A stretch of DNA of 64,000 nt from JALYTZ01 sp036559125. GTDB taxonomy: Bacteria > Vulcanimicrobiota > Vulcanimicrobiia > Vulcanimicrobiales > Vulcanimicrobiaceae. The notes below the pieces were generated by a model, which worked only from the letters and a program-made list of their open reading frames with translations, searched no databases and was not told where the DNA came from. This document shows positions 52,341-60,823 of the stretch, one piece after another. The DNA is taken from assembly GCA_036559125.1 (NCBI GenBank), contig DATBTT010000002.1, positions 14,463-78,462 of the forward strand, in the 5' to 3' direction. Positions within the stretch are counted from its first letter, which is position 1, and each line of letters starts with the position of its first letter. Position numbers and translations under genes: made by a program.

Positions 52341-54239
52341 ATGATGCTCGAACGCGTGGACTCGCCTGCGGACGTAAAACGGCTCTCACGCATCGAGATC
52401 GATACGCTGGCCCGCGAGATCCGCGAGTTGCTAGTGCAAACCTGCGCAAACAACGGCGGGCACCTGGCGCCGAACCTGGGAGTCGTCGAACTTACGCTCG
52501 CGCTGCACCGGGTTCTGCGGCTGCCCGAGGACCGAGTCGTTTGGGACGTCAGCCACCAATCGTACGTGCACAAGATTCTCACGGGCCGGCGGGATCGCTT
52601 CGCCACGATTCGCAAGGGCGGTGGCCTTTCCGGCTTCTCGATGCGCGCCGAATCGCCGTACGACAGTTTTGGAGCCGGGCACGCAAGCACGAGCGTATCC
52701 GCGGCTCTGGGAATGGCCCGCGCGCGCGATCTACAGGGCGGCTTTGAGACGATCGTCGCCGTTCTGGGCGACGGCGCGTTGACGGGCGGCTTGGCGTACG
52801 AGGCTCTCAACAATGCCGGCGAGCTCAAATCCAACTTTATCGTCGTGCTCAACGACAACCAAATGTCGATCGCACCGAACGTGGGCTCGATTGCATCGTA
52901 CCTTTCCATGTTGCGCAGCAATCCGCTTTCCGGCTTCACGCGAGAGACGGGAAAGAGCGTGTTGCGACGCATTCCGTTCGGCGCGACGGCAAAGCGCGCG
53001 ATCGAAGCGGCCGAGATGGCGGCCATGCATTTCGGCGCCGACAAGACGGCCGTGATCTTTGAGGAACTGGGTTTTCGGTACTTAGGTCCCTTCGACGGCC
53101 ACAACTACGACGCGCTCGTCGATGCGCTGCAAACGGCCAAGGCACTCGATCGCCCCGTGTTGCTGCATGCAATCACGACCAAAGGAAAGGGGTACGCGCC
53201 GGCCGAGGTCGATTCGCGAACGTTTCACGGGGTGGGCGCCTTCGAAGCCCGCGACGGAACCGTTGCCAAGAAATCCGGCGCTCCGCCGAGCTACTCGGAG
53301 GTATTCGGCAATGCGCTCGTTGCGTTGGCGCAGCGAGACCCTCGCGTCATCGGCATAACTGCCGCGATGCCCGACGGCACGCAACTGGCGAAACTGGCCG
53401 CCCGTTTTCCCGAGCGCTATTTTGATGTGGGAATTGCCGAGGCGCATGCCGTCTGCTTTGCGGCGGGAGCGGCGACGCGCGGACTGCGTCCTGTCTGCGC
53501 GATTTACTCGACGTTTCTGCAGCGCGCGTACGACCAGATCGTGCACGACGTGTGCGTGCAGAATCTTCCGGTGATCTTCGCGCTCGATCGCGCGGGCTTG
53601 GTCGGCGACGACGGCCCGACGCACATGGGTCTCTACGACATCGCATACTTGCGTGCGCTTCCCAACATGACGTTGATGGCCCCGCGCGGGGCCGACGAAA
53701 TGCTTCCCATGCTCCAATATGCGCTGACATGCGACGGCCCGGTAGCGATTCGGTATCCACGCGGTTCGGTCCCAGCGCGCGACATGGGGTCAGTTGCGCC
53801 AATCGTTCGCGGTCGAGCCGACGTGCTGCGCCGGCACTGCGGCGTCGCCGTGCTGGCATACGGGGCGGCCACGGATATTGCGCTGGGCGCCTACGAGGCG
53901 ATTGCGGCAACGGGGACTTCGCCGCTACCGACGATCGTAAACGCGCGCTTTGCGAAGCCCTTGGACGAAGCGCTATTGCTCGAGCTGGCCGACGATCACG
54001 CGTATTTGATCACGCTCGAAGAGCATGCGCTCGCCGGCGGTTTCGGATCCGCAGTGCTCGAATTCGCATCGGATCGCGGCTTAGGGCTGCGTGTCGAACG
54101 TATCGGCGTGCCCGACCTTTTGGTTCAGCACGATTCAACCGACAAGCAGCGCGCGCGCTTCGGGTTGAGCGTTGACGCCGTCGCCGCCCGAATCCTCGCG
54201 CTATCGTCGGATGCGCGTACGCCGGTCGGGAGGCCGTGA
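52341..54239 (+). CDS. dxs: 1-deoxy-D-xylulose-5-phosphate synthase
   Basis: 632 residues, full length. Thiamine-diphosphate enzyme joining pyruvate and glyceraldehyde 3-phosphate, the first MEP-pathway step. TPP/Mg motif GDGALTGGLAYEALNNAG, catalytic His in DVSHQSYVHKI, NDNQMSI, and transketolase-like GLVGDDGPTHMGL with the HMG dyad. Its own promoter, placed 2 kb after hpnG, supplies isoprenoid precursors to the hopanoid cluster. The 3' end overlaps the convergent helicase gene by 39 bases. Confidence 0.97.
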   Translation: MMLERVDSPADVKRLSRIEIDTLAREIRELLVQTCANNGGHLAPNLGVVELTLALHRVLRLPEDRVVWDVSHQSYVHKILTGRRDRFATIRKGGGLSGFSMRAESPYDSFGAGHASTSVSAALGMARARDLQGGFETIVAVLGDGALTGGLAYEALNNAGELKSNFIVVLNDNQMSIAPNVGSIASYLSMLRSNPLSGFTRETGKSVLRRIPFGATAKRAIEAAEMAAMHFGADKTAVIFEELGFRYLGPFDGHNYDALVDALQTAKALDRPVLLHAITTKGKGYAPAEVDSRTFHGVGAFEARDGTVAKKSGAPPSYSEVFGNALVALAQRDPRVIGITAAMPDGTQLAKLAARFPERYFDVGIAEAHAVCFAAGAATRGLRPVCAIYSTFLQRAYDQIVHDVCVQNLPVIFALDRAGLVGDDGPTHMGLYDIAYLRALPNMTLMAPRGADEMLPMLQYALTCDGPVAIRYPRGSVPARDMGSVAPIVRGRADVLRRHCGVAVLAYGAATDIALGAYEAIAATGTSPLPTIVNARFAKPLDEALLLELADDHAYLITLEEHALAGGFGSAVLEFASDRGLGLRVERIGVPDLLVQHDSTDKQRARFGLSVDAVAARILALSSDARTPVGRP

Positions 54240-55430
54240 GTGGTGATGCGTCGCGACGATTTCGGCTTCCGGCAATACCGGATTCTTCGAACGATCGAGA
54301 CGTTTGCCGAGCGAGCGTTCGATCTGGGCGAAGAGCGATTCTTCCTCCGCTGAAACGAACGTGATTGCGTCGCCCGATCGATGCGCGCGCGCCGTGCGGC
54401 CGATGCGATGGACGTAATCTTCGGGGACCATCGGAACGTCGTAATTGACGACGTGGCCCAGTTCCGCGACGTCGATGCCGCGAGCGGCGATGTCGGTTGC
54501 GACGAGCACGCGGAACTTGCCGCGTTTGAACCCTTCGAGTGCCTGCACGCGCTGCGCTTGCGAACGATCGCCGTGGATTCGCTCGGCCGGCACGTCGTGT
54601 TTGGCCAGGGCCGCCGCGAGTCTGTTTGCCCGCGCTTTCGTGCGCGTGAACGCAATCGCACTATAAATCGCGTTGTCTTTTAACAACTCGACGAGCAAGT
54701 CGGTCTTACGTTCTTGACGTATCGAATAGACGGTTTGCGTAAGGCCGGTGGCCGGCGCGGTGCCGGTTGCGGGCGACAAGTCAACTCGTACGGGATCGTG
54801 CAGCATTTCCCGCGTCAAAGACGCGATCGCCGGCGGAATCGTCGCCGAGAAGAATAACGTCTGCCGCTTCGGCGCGAGTTTCTTGATGATTCGGCGCACG
54901 ACGGGCAGAAAGCCCATGTCGAGCATCCGGTCCGCTTCGTCGAGTACGAGCAGTGAGACGTCACCCAAATGCGCGGAGCCTTGCCCCATGTGGTCGAGCA
55001 AACGGCCGGGAGTGGCGACGATCACGTCGTCGCCGCGTTTGAGCGCTTGAGTCTGCTTGCCGAATCCCACGCCGCCGTAAATCGGGCTAACGCGAATGCT
55101 CGTATGCCGCGCCAGTGCCGTCAAGTGGGTCGCTATTTGAAGCGCCAGTTCGCGTGTCGGTGCGAGGATGAGCGCGGTCGTCTTGCCGCGAGGCGCATCC
55201 ACAAGGGCGTTGAGAAGTGGTAAACCGAAGGCGGCGGATTTGCCGCTGCCGGTCATCGCACTTGCAAGAACGTCGCGGCCGGCGAGCGCCGGCGGAATCG
55301 CCAGAAGTTGGACCGGCGTGGGTTCGGTGAAATGCAGATCGCGCACAGCGCGCAGCAAAGCCGGGTGGAGGCTGAGGGAATCGAACGTATTAATGATGGA
55401 TCTTTCAAAGTGGCGCGGCTCGATCGACAC
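54201..55430 (-). CDS. DEAD-box RNA helicase (RhlE-like)
   Basis: 409 residues from a GTG. Motifs: Q-motif FDSLSLHPALLRAV, motif I AMTGSGKS, motif Ia PTRELALQI, VLDEADRMLDMGF, FFSAT, and C-terminal RGIDV and HRIGRTARA. Unwinds RNA in ribosome assembly or mRNA decay. The short basic C-terminal tail (about 375-409) is typical of RhlE. The last 39 bases overlap dxs, so the mRNAs are complementary at their ends. Confidence 0.95.
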   Translation of the reverse strand: MSIEPRHFERSIINTFDSLSLHPALLRAVRDLHFTEPTPVQLLAIPPALAGRDVLASAMTGSGKSAAFGLPLLNALVDAPRGKTTALILAPTRELALQIATHLTALARHTSIRVSPIYGGVGFGKQTQALKRGDDVIVATPGRLLDHMGQGSAHLGDVSLLVLDEADRMLDMGFLPVVRRIIKKLAPKRQTLFFSATIPPAIASLTREMLHDPVRVDLSPATGTAPATGLTQTVYSIRQERKTDLLVELLKDNAIYSAIAFTRTKARANRLAAALAKHDVPAERIHGDRSQAQRVQALEGFKRGKFRVLVATDIAARGIDVAELGHVVNYDVPMVPEDYVHRIGRTARAHRSGDAITFVSAEEESLFAQIERSLGKRLDRSKNPVLPEAEIVATHHHSRPPDRRTRIRR

Positions 55431-55494
55431 TCGAAAGATCGCGCGGTAGGAGGGTGGAGTATCTCACGCTTACGCCTAGTAAGTCAAATCGACG

Positions 55495-55525
55495 CGGCCG
55501 ATCAAGACAAAAGTCGGCCGTTTTT
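55495..55525 (+). terminator. Orphan intrinsic terminator
   Basis: Perfect 7-base stem CGGCCGA/TCGGCCG (55495-55501 and 55514-55520) followed by TTTTT in the plus direction. No plus-strand gene ends here; the helicase gene reads away from it on the minus strand. It could end a small RNA starting near the helicase start. Confidence 0.6.
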
Positions 55526-55643
55526 CGTCCAGTTTGCGTTAAGGTGACGCAGCGGGAGCCGGGGCCACGAGCCTTTGCCACGACGGCAAGAATGTGCTCA
55601 TAGTGAATGGAGAGCAGATACTTTGCACCCTTTCACGCCGTGA

Positions 55644-56153
55644 ATGGAAATTATGATGCAGGTTTTAAAGCTTTTTTCTGTCGGGCTCGCTGTCTGCTGT
55701 ATCGGCGCCGGCGCATCTTCGACGGAGCGAATCTATTCGACCACCAATGGGATCCAAATGTGGGTTTTCATCGCGAAAGGTCCTCCGCTTTCGAAAAGTT
55801 GGAGCGGCACATATGAAATTATTTATCCGCGGTCGACCCACAAGGGACCGGTGATCGCTAAGCAACGATACCAGGCCTCCCTGGGTGAATATCAAGGTCG
55901 CGAATACATTACAATTTTGAATAAAGGGACGCCGTGTCAAAGATGGCCGGCGCGGGTCGTCTCAAAATCGTTGATCGTTCTTCAATCCAAAGGGAAAGAA
56001 GTCCATTTTTCCGCGATCGATAAAGATTCGCTAAACGCTAACATTGATTCGATCAAGCAGCTAGCAGAGATAAGTAGAAACGAGCCGCACTCCGTCAGCC
56101 TGGATATCAGGGACCCGTTCTTCCGCGGCGGTCAAGGCTGTCAAGGAAAGTGA
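55644..56153 (+). CDS. Small exported protein, unknown
   Basis: 169 residues; ATG at 55653 (with GGAA five bases upstream) is an equally good start. N-terminal signal (about 4-25, LKLFSVGLAVCCIGAGAS). Mature part has CQRW and a C-terminal GGQGC cysteine and beta-strand patterns, no known family. Base composition is lower in GC than neighbours, as is the whole 55430-56860 stretch, suggesting acquired DNA. Confidence 0.55.
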   Translation: MEIMMQVLKLFSVGLAVCCIGAGASSTERIYSTTNGIQMWVFIAKGPPLSKSWSGTYEIIYPRSTHKGPVIAKQRYQASLGEYQGREYITILNKGTPCQRWPARVVSKSLIVLQSKGKEVHFSAIDKDSLNANIDSIKQLAEISRNEPHSVSLDIRDPFFRGGQGCQGK

Positions 56154-56218
56154 GCCCGACTCGACGATTCGCATCGTTGGGAATAAGGCTGCCACGGATC
56201 GCGCATCGAGGTGTATGA

Positions 56219-56485
56219 GTGAAAGCCCGTCGACTACTGGCCACGGTCCTTGCCATTTATTTCGTGTGGCTGTCTTTGCTCATTATTGCGGGGCTAGGGC
56301 TCGGAACTATACTATTTCTGCCCTGCTATCTACTCGCAATCCCGATCATCTTCATCATGAGGCGAATCTCAGCTGGTAGGCCGCTCACGCCCCTCTGGCT
56401 GCTGTTGGAAGGTGTAAGTCTCGGACTCATGCTTTTCGTCATGGGCATACCGTTGTGGCAATGGATGCAAAACGGATTTCGTTGA
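56219..56485 (+). CDS. Small integral membrane protein, unknown
   Basis: 88 residues from a GTG with GAGG seven bases upstream. Two to three transmembrane segments (about 5-50 and 60-80) separated by a basic loop RRISAGRPLTP. No family recognised. Follows the exported protein gene by 65 bases in the low-GC islet. Confidence 0.55.
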   Translation: MKARRLLATVLAIYFVWLSLLIIAGLGLGTILFLPCYLLAIPIIFIMRRISAGRPLTPLWLLLEGVSLGLMLFVMGIPLWQWMQNGFR

Positions 56486-56589
56486 GTCGGGGGATAAAGG
56501 GAATCCCTCGTGATGACTAGTTGCCCTGGCTCGCGCCCCGGCTGTGGTGTATGAAGCGATCATCACCATTTTCGGGGACGCATGCACCT

Positions 56590-56795
56590 ATGCTCAAGAT
56601 ATGCTTTACGATTTGGGTTCGGTGTGAGGTTTTCGGCATTCTTGCGCCGTAGCGGCCTGGGAATGTTATTACGTCGGCTTACTCCATTCCGATCCAGGTT
56701 ATCGCGCAACCTACATCGTCATCGTATGGTTTTGTCTAGCGCTGCTTCCGCTGATCATGACTGCAATTGGCGCCGTTATGTGGTCTAAAGAATGA
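56590..56795 (+). pseudogene. Frameshifted small membrane protein
   Basis: Frame 1 from ATG 56590 reads MLKICFTIWVRCEVFGILAP and stops at 56652; a change of frame around 56640-56658 continues as AAWECYYVG and then YIVIVWFCLALLPLIMTAIG, ending at the TGA 56793-56795. The joined product would be a 60-70 residue one- or two-helix membrane protein. A conventional open frame covering this stretch (56582-56788) encodes an Arg-rich, unlikely protein. Either a frameshift in the genome, a sequencing error or programmed slippage. Nothing else is seen in 56486-56857 besides the hairpin at 56816. Confidence 0.35.
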
Positions 56796-56815
56796 CACCT
56801 CCATCTGATTCCCGG

Positions 56816-56841
56816 AAGCCGGACCCGCTTCACTCCGGCTT
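56816..56841. terminator. Hairpin between convergent genes
   Basis: Perfect 8-base stem AAGCCGGA/TCCGGCTT with a 10-base loop, followed by TTTAAT-like bases on the plus strand and near the histidine kinase stop (56858) on the minus strand. Probable bidirectional terminator, weak T-run. Confidence 0.5.
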
Positions 56842-56857
56842 TAATCTGCCGCGTTAA

Positions 56858-58213
56858 TCAAGACGGAAGCTCGCCGTTTTGCGATAACGGTAAAGTTAGC
56901 GTAACGTTCGTGCCCGTGCCGGGGGTGCTTTCGATCGAGATGTTTCCGCCGCTGCGCTCGATGACGCGTTTTGCGATCGCTAGGCCTAAGCCCGAACCTT
57001 CGGCGGTGGTTCGCGCGTCGCCGCGATAAAAGCGATCGAATGCGTGCGCGCGATCCTGCTCGTCCATACCGGGGCCGTCGTCGCTTACTCGCATGGAGGC
57101 CACGCCGTTGGCAGTAGCCAGCACGATTTCTACGTCGGAAGCGGGCGCGTACTTCAGCGCGTTGTCGATGATGTTTTTGATTGCTTCGTAGAGTTCGTTC
57201 GAATCGCTCGCGACCATGGCTTCGGCCGGCGCGTCGAGACGTATGGCATTGTTCGCAAATGGCGAGAGTTCTTTAACGGCCCGCCGTGCGAGCTCCGCGA
57301 TGTCGACGATCTCGTGTTTTATCGCAAGCGGACGCTCGAGACGAGCGAGCAGAATGAGTTTCTCGATCACGTTGCGCATCCGGCGGCTCTCGTCGAGCAT
57401 CGTTTCGTAGACGCGCGAGATGCCGGCGGGATCGCTCACGACGCCGTCGCGCAGCACGTCGAGATACCCCATGACGACGGTTAAGGGCGTGCGCAATTCG
57501 TGACCGGCATCCGCGACGAACTGGCGCATCTGCGTTTCGGTGCGCTGCCGTTCGGCGGTCTCGGCGGTGAGGCGGTGCGCGACGTCGTTGTAGGCTTCGG
57601 TCAACTCGCGCAACTCGCCGCTACGGCCGCGCAGCGGTTGCGGCTGGAAATCGCCCGCTGCGACTACGTGCAACGCGCGTGAGACGTCTTCGAGCGGGCC
57701 TATCGCGCGCCGGGTGATGCGGCGGCCGACCAGCCACGCGGCAACCAGTGCGAGCGCGCCGACGGCGAGCATGATCGACCAATACCGCAACAGCAAGCCA
57801 CCGAAGCGATCGAGGTCGGGACGGATGACGACGACCCCGCCGGGAATACGCGCCGTCGCGCGATGCAGTCCCAAGATCGTCGCGAGCGCGCCGATCGCGC
57901 GGCGGTGCGCGTTCTCAGCTTGCGTTTTCCCGGCGATGAGGCGGCGATCGGTGCCATACACGGCGATTTCGATGCGTCCGTGCCCGGCCTCGCCGACCAA
58001 TTTGGGAGCGAACTGCGCGATGGTTTCGTGCGCGCCCGCAAACGCGGCCGCGCGCGAGGTCACCCGCTGCGTTGCCGAGTTCACGCCGTCGTTGAGGGTG
58101 GCCGCGTAAAGCAAAAACGCGAGCACCGTCGAGGTGCCGACGACGAGCAGAATGAGCGCCAGTGCGAGCAAGACGTAACTGCGCGTGATGCGCGCGCCGA
58201 ATGACTGAAACAT
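56858..58213 (-). CDS. Sensor histidine kinase
   Basis: 451 residues. Membrane helices about 12-38 and 143-163 enclose an outside sensor region of about 100 residues; HAMP about 164-220; HisKA with DAGHELRTPLT and phospho-His H238; HATPase with NIIDNALKYAP, DDGPGMDEQD and GSGLGLAI. Autophosphorylates and passes phosphate to the response regulator encoded immediately upstream (58213-58914), whose stop overlaps this start. The signal is unknown; linkage to an efflux system suggests toxic compounds or envelope stress. Confidence 0.94.
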   Translation of the reverse strand: MFQSFGARITRSYVLLALALILLVVGTSTVLAFLLYAATLNDGVNSATQRVTSRAAAFAGAHETIAQFAPKLVGEAGHGRIEIAVYGTDRRLIAGKTQAENAHRRAIGALATILGLHRATARIPGGVVVIRPDLDRFGGLLLRYWSIMLAVGALALVAAWLVGRRITRRAIGPLEDVSRALHVVAAGDFQPQPLRGRSGELRELTEAYNDVAHRLTAETAERQRTETQMRQFVADAGHELRTPLTVVMGYLDVLRDGVVSDPAGISRVYETMLDESRRMRNVIEKLILLARLERPLAIKHEIVDIAELARRAVKELSPFANNAIRLDAPAEAMVASDSNELYEAIKNIIDNALKYAPASDVEIVLATANGVASMRVSDDGPGMDEQDRAHAFDRFYRGDARTTAEGSGLGLAIAKRVIERSGGNISIESTPGTGTNVTLTLPLSQNGELPS

Positions 58214-58914
58214 CAGTCGCCGCGCAAGGTGTAGCCGGCGCCGCGCACCGTTCGAATGAGCGCGACGTCGAACCCGTCGTCTACTTTCGCGCGTAGATAC
58301 GAAACGAGGCGCTCGACGGCATTCGGCCCTGCGTCAGAGGCGTGACCCCAGACCAAATCGAGCAACTCGTCGCGCGTGAATACGCGCTTAGGCCTGCGCA
58401 ACAGCGTGACCAGCAGGCCGTATTCCAGCGGGGACAGGTCCAGGCGCATTCCGCCGCGCTCGACGATATGCGCGTCGAGATCGACGGAAAGATCGCCGTA
58501 GGCAAGCGCCGAGCGGTGTTCGAGGTGTGGCCGGCGCAGTTTTGCTTCGAGATGTGCGACGAGTTCGGAGACTTCAAACGGTTTGCTCAGGTAATCGTCC
58601 GCTCCGTGCGTCAACCCCTGAAGCTTATCGTCGAGTTCGCCTCGCGCGCTGAGCATGATGATCGGGGCGTCGGTCAATCGGCGCAACATCGGCAGGAGCG
58701 CGAAGCCGTCGATCTTCGGCATCATGACGTCGAGCACGATCGCATCGGGCGGCCACTCGCGGACAAGGGCGAGCGCCGCTAGTCCGTCTGCCGCCGTCCG
58801 TACGGCGTATCCGTGATGACCCAGTGTCAACTCGAGCAGTTCGCGTATGCGCGGTTCATCGTCGACCACCGCGATCCGCGCACCGGTGCGCGCGGAGTTC
58901 GTCGTGGCCGTCAT
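58213..58914 (-). CDS. OmpR-family response regulator
   Basis: 233 residues from the ATG at 58914, chosen because it overlaps the stop of the preceding permease gene and removes 44 unlikely N-terminal residues. Receiver about 13-125 with acidic DDE (18-20) and phospho-acceptor D62 (VLDVMMP); Trans_reg_C winged helix about 135-230 (LSPLEYGLLVTLLRRPKRVFTRDELL). Regulates transcription, probably of its own operon. Overlaps the kinase start by one base and the permease by four. Confidence 0.95.
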   Translation of the reverse strand: MTATTNSARTGARIAVVDDEPRIRELLELTLGHHGYAVRTAADGLAALALVREWPPDAIVLDVMMPKIDGFALLPMLRRLTDAPIIMLSARGELDDKLQGLTHGADDYLSKPFEVSELVAHLEAKLRRPHLEHRSALAYGDLSVDLDAHIVERGGMRLDLSPLEYGLLVTLLRRPKRVFTRDELLDLVWGHASDAGPNAVERLVSYLRAKVDDGFDVALIRTVRGAGYTLRGD

Positions 58915-60128
58915 TCGAATCGCAGTGCTTCGATGGGGTTCAAGTTCGCGGCCTTTCGGGCAGGGTAGTAGCCGAAGAAGATACCGACCATTGCCGAGAA
59001 GAACACGGCCGATAGCACGGAGCTGGCCGGCACGACCATTGGCCATTTCGCCAACAACGCAATTGCCAGCGTCGCCAACGTTCCTCCGACCACGCCGATG
59101 ATGCCGCCTGCCGTCGAGAGCAAGATCGACTCGCTCAAAAACTGGCGTAAGATCGTTTTACCGCGCGCTCCCAGCGACATGCGTAAGCCGATTTCGCGCG
59201 TACGCTCCGTGACCGACACCATCATGATGTTCATGATCCCGATGCCGCCGACGATGAGCGAGACTGCTGCCACGCCTGCCAGCAACAATTCCAGAACGTT
59301 ACCCGTAGAAGATGCCGCCTGCGCGACGTCCTGCAGATTGCGCACTTGGAAATCCGGCGGATTCGGCGCGGTTATGCGATGGCGTTGATCGAGAAGCGAT
59401 TCGATTTCGGATTGCACCGGCGCGACCGACTGCGCGTCCTTTGCCGATGCCATCAAGGAGTTGACCGTGCTTAACCCTGTCAGGCGTTCCATTGCCGAGG
59501 TGTAGGGAACCAGAATCGTATCGTCCTGGTCTTGGCCCATGCCGCTTTGGCCGAGCGACGAGAGCGTGCCGATTACCGTGAATGGGACGCCTTTGACCAG
59601 TATGGTCTTGCCCAGCGGCGAGCTGCCGTCGGGGAAGAGATTCGCGACGACGGTCTGTCCGAGCACCGCAACCTTGTTCGCCGACTGCACGTCGCTCTCC
59701 GTGAAGAACGTTCCGGATTGCAGCGGCCAGGTGCGAACGAAGGTGTAGGTCGGCGCGACCCCGCTGATGGTGGTTTGCCAGTTGTTCCCGGCTGCGACCG
59801 CTTGCGCGCGGACCGTCACGTTCGGCGAGACCGCGGCGACGCCGGGGAGCTTCGCAATCGCGAGCCCGTCTGCGGGCGTTAACGTCGATGCACCGCCGAA
59901 GCCGCTGCGCGCTCCCGATTGGGTAACGCTGCCCGGCTGGATGACCAGCAAGTTGCTACCGAGCGCGTTGATCTGTTGCTCGACCGATATGCGCGCGCCG
60001 GCGCCGATTGCGACCGTGACGATCACCGCCGCAACGCCTATGATGATACCGAGCATCGTGAGCATCGAGCGCGAGCGATTGCGCAATAGCGCGTCGAGCG
60101 CGAGCCGAAGCGTTGCAAGCGTGCTCAT
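58911..60128 (-). CDS. MacB-type ABC transporter permease
   Basis: 405 residues. N-terminal membrane helix with LLRNRSRSMLTMLGIIIGVAAVI, a large outside domain (about 55-270) and three C-terminal helices (about 285-390, VGGIGIMNIMMVSVTERTREIGLRMSLGARG). In E. coli MacB permease and ATPase are fused; here they are separate, as in LolCDE/MacB-like split systems. Works with the ATPase and the adaptor downstream in order to export drugs, peptides or lipoproteins. Confidence 0.94.
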   Translation of the reverse strand: MSTLATLRLALDALLRNRSRSMLTMLGIIIGVAAVIVTVAIGAGARISVEQQINALGSNLLVIQPGSVTQSGARSGFGGASTLTPADGLAIAKLPGVAAVSPNVTVRAQAVAAGNNWQTTISGVAPTYTFVRTWPLQSGTFFTESDVQSANKVAVLGQTVVANLFPDGSSPLGKTILVKGVPFTVIGTLSSLGQSGMGQDQDDTILVPYTSAMERLTGLSTVNSLMASAKDAQSVAPVQSEIESLLDQRHRITAPNPPDFQVRNLQDVAQAASSTGNVLELLLAGVAAVSLIVGGIGIMNIMMVSVTERTREIGLRMSLGARGKTILRQFLSESILLSTAGGIIGVVGGTLATLAIALLAKWPMVVPASSVLSAVFFSAMVGIFFGYYPARKAANLNPIEALRFE

Positions 60129-60823
60129 GCCGCCCGCTCCTGCGAACGATCGGAGACGACGCGGCCGTCGCGAAACGTGACGACTCGTTTCGCGAAGGCC
60201 GCGATGTCCGGCTCGTGCGTCACCAGCAAAATGGTGATGCCGCGCTCTTGATTTAGTCGAGCGAATATCCGCATCACGTCCTCCGACGTTTTGGTGTCGA
60301 GTGCGCCCGTGGGTTCGTCCGCGAGCAGCAAACCAGGATCGTTGACGAGCGAACGCGCGATTGCGACGCGTTGCTGCTGGCCGCCCGACATCTGGTTAGG
60401 ATGGTGTTCGGCCAGCTGCGCGACGCCGACGATCTCCATCATCTCGCGCGCGGCCTTGCGGCGCTGCTCTTGCGGAACGCCGGCATAAATCATCGGCAGT
60501 TCCACGTTCTCAAGCGCGGTCGTGCGTGGCAGCAGATTGTACGATTGAAAGACGAAGCCCAAACGGCGGCTGCGAATGTCGGCGCGCTCGTCGGGAGAGA
60601 GGCTAGAAACGTCGTCGCCTTCGAAGTCGTACCGGCCGGCCGTTGGCTGGTCCAACAAGCCGGCGATGTGCATGAACGTGGATTTACCGGAACCCGAGGG
60701 CCCCATCACGGCGACGAATTCGCCGCGTTCGATCGTTAGGTCGACGCGATCGAGACCGACGACGCGTTGCGTACCCAGTTCGTAGATTTTCGACAGGCCA
60801 GCAACGTTGAGAACGGTCGCCAT
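60125..60823 (-). CDS. MacB/LolD-type ABC transporter ATPase
   Basis: 232 residues. Walker A MGPSGSGKST, Q-loop FVFQSYNLLP, signature MSGGQQQRVAIARSL, Walker B LLLADEPTGALD and switch His in VTHEPD. Powers the adjacent permease. Start overlaps the adaptor stop, stop overlaps the permease start (ATGA at both ends). Confidence 0.96.
   Translation of the reverse strand: MATVLNVAGLSKIYELGTQRVVGLDRVDLTIERGEFVAVMGPSGSGKSTFMHIAGLLDQPTAGRYDFEGDDVSSLSPDERADIRSRRLGFVFQSYNLLPRTTALENVELPMIYAGVPQEQRRKAAREMMEIVGVAQLAEHHPNQMSGGQQQRVAIARSLVNDPGLLLADEPTGALDTKTSEDVMRIFARLNQERGITILLVTHEPDIAAFAKRVVTFRDGRVVSDRSQERAA

Noticed and set aside
56582..56788. 68-codon plus-strand frame
   Set aside because: Arg-rich translation without a ribosome site; the two frames described as 56590-56795 give a more plausible membrane protein.
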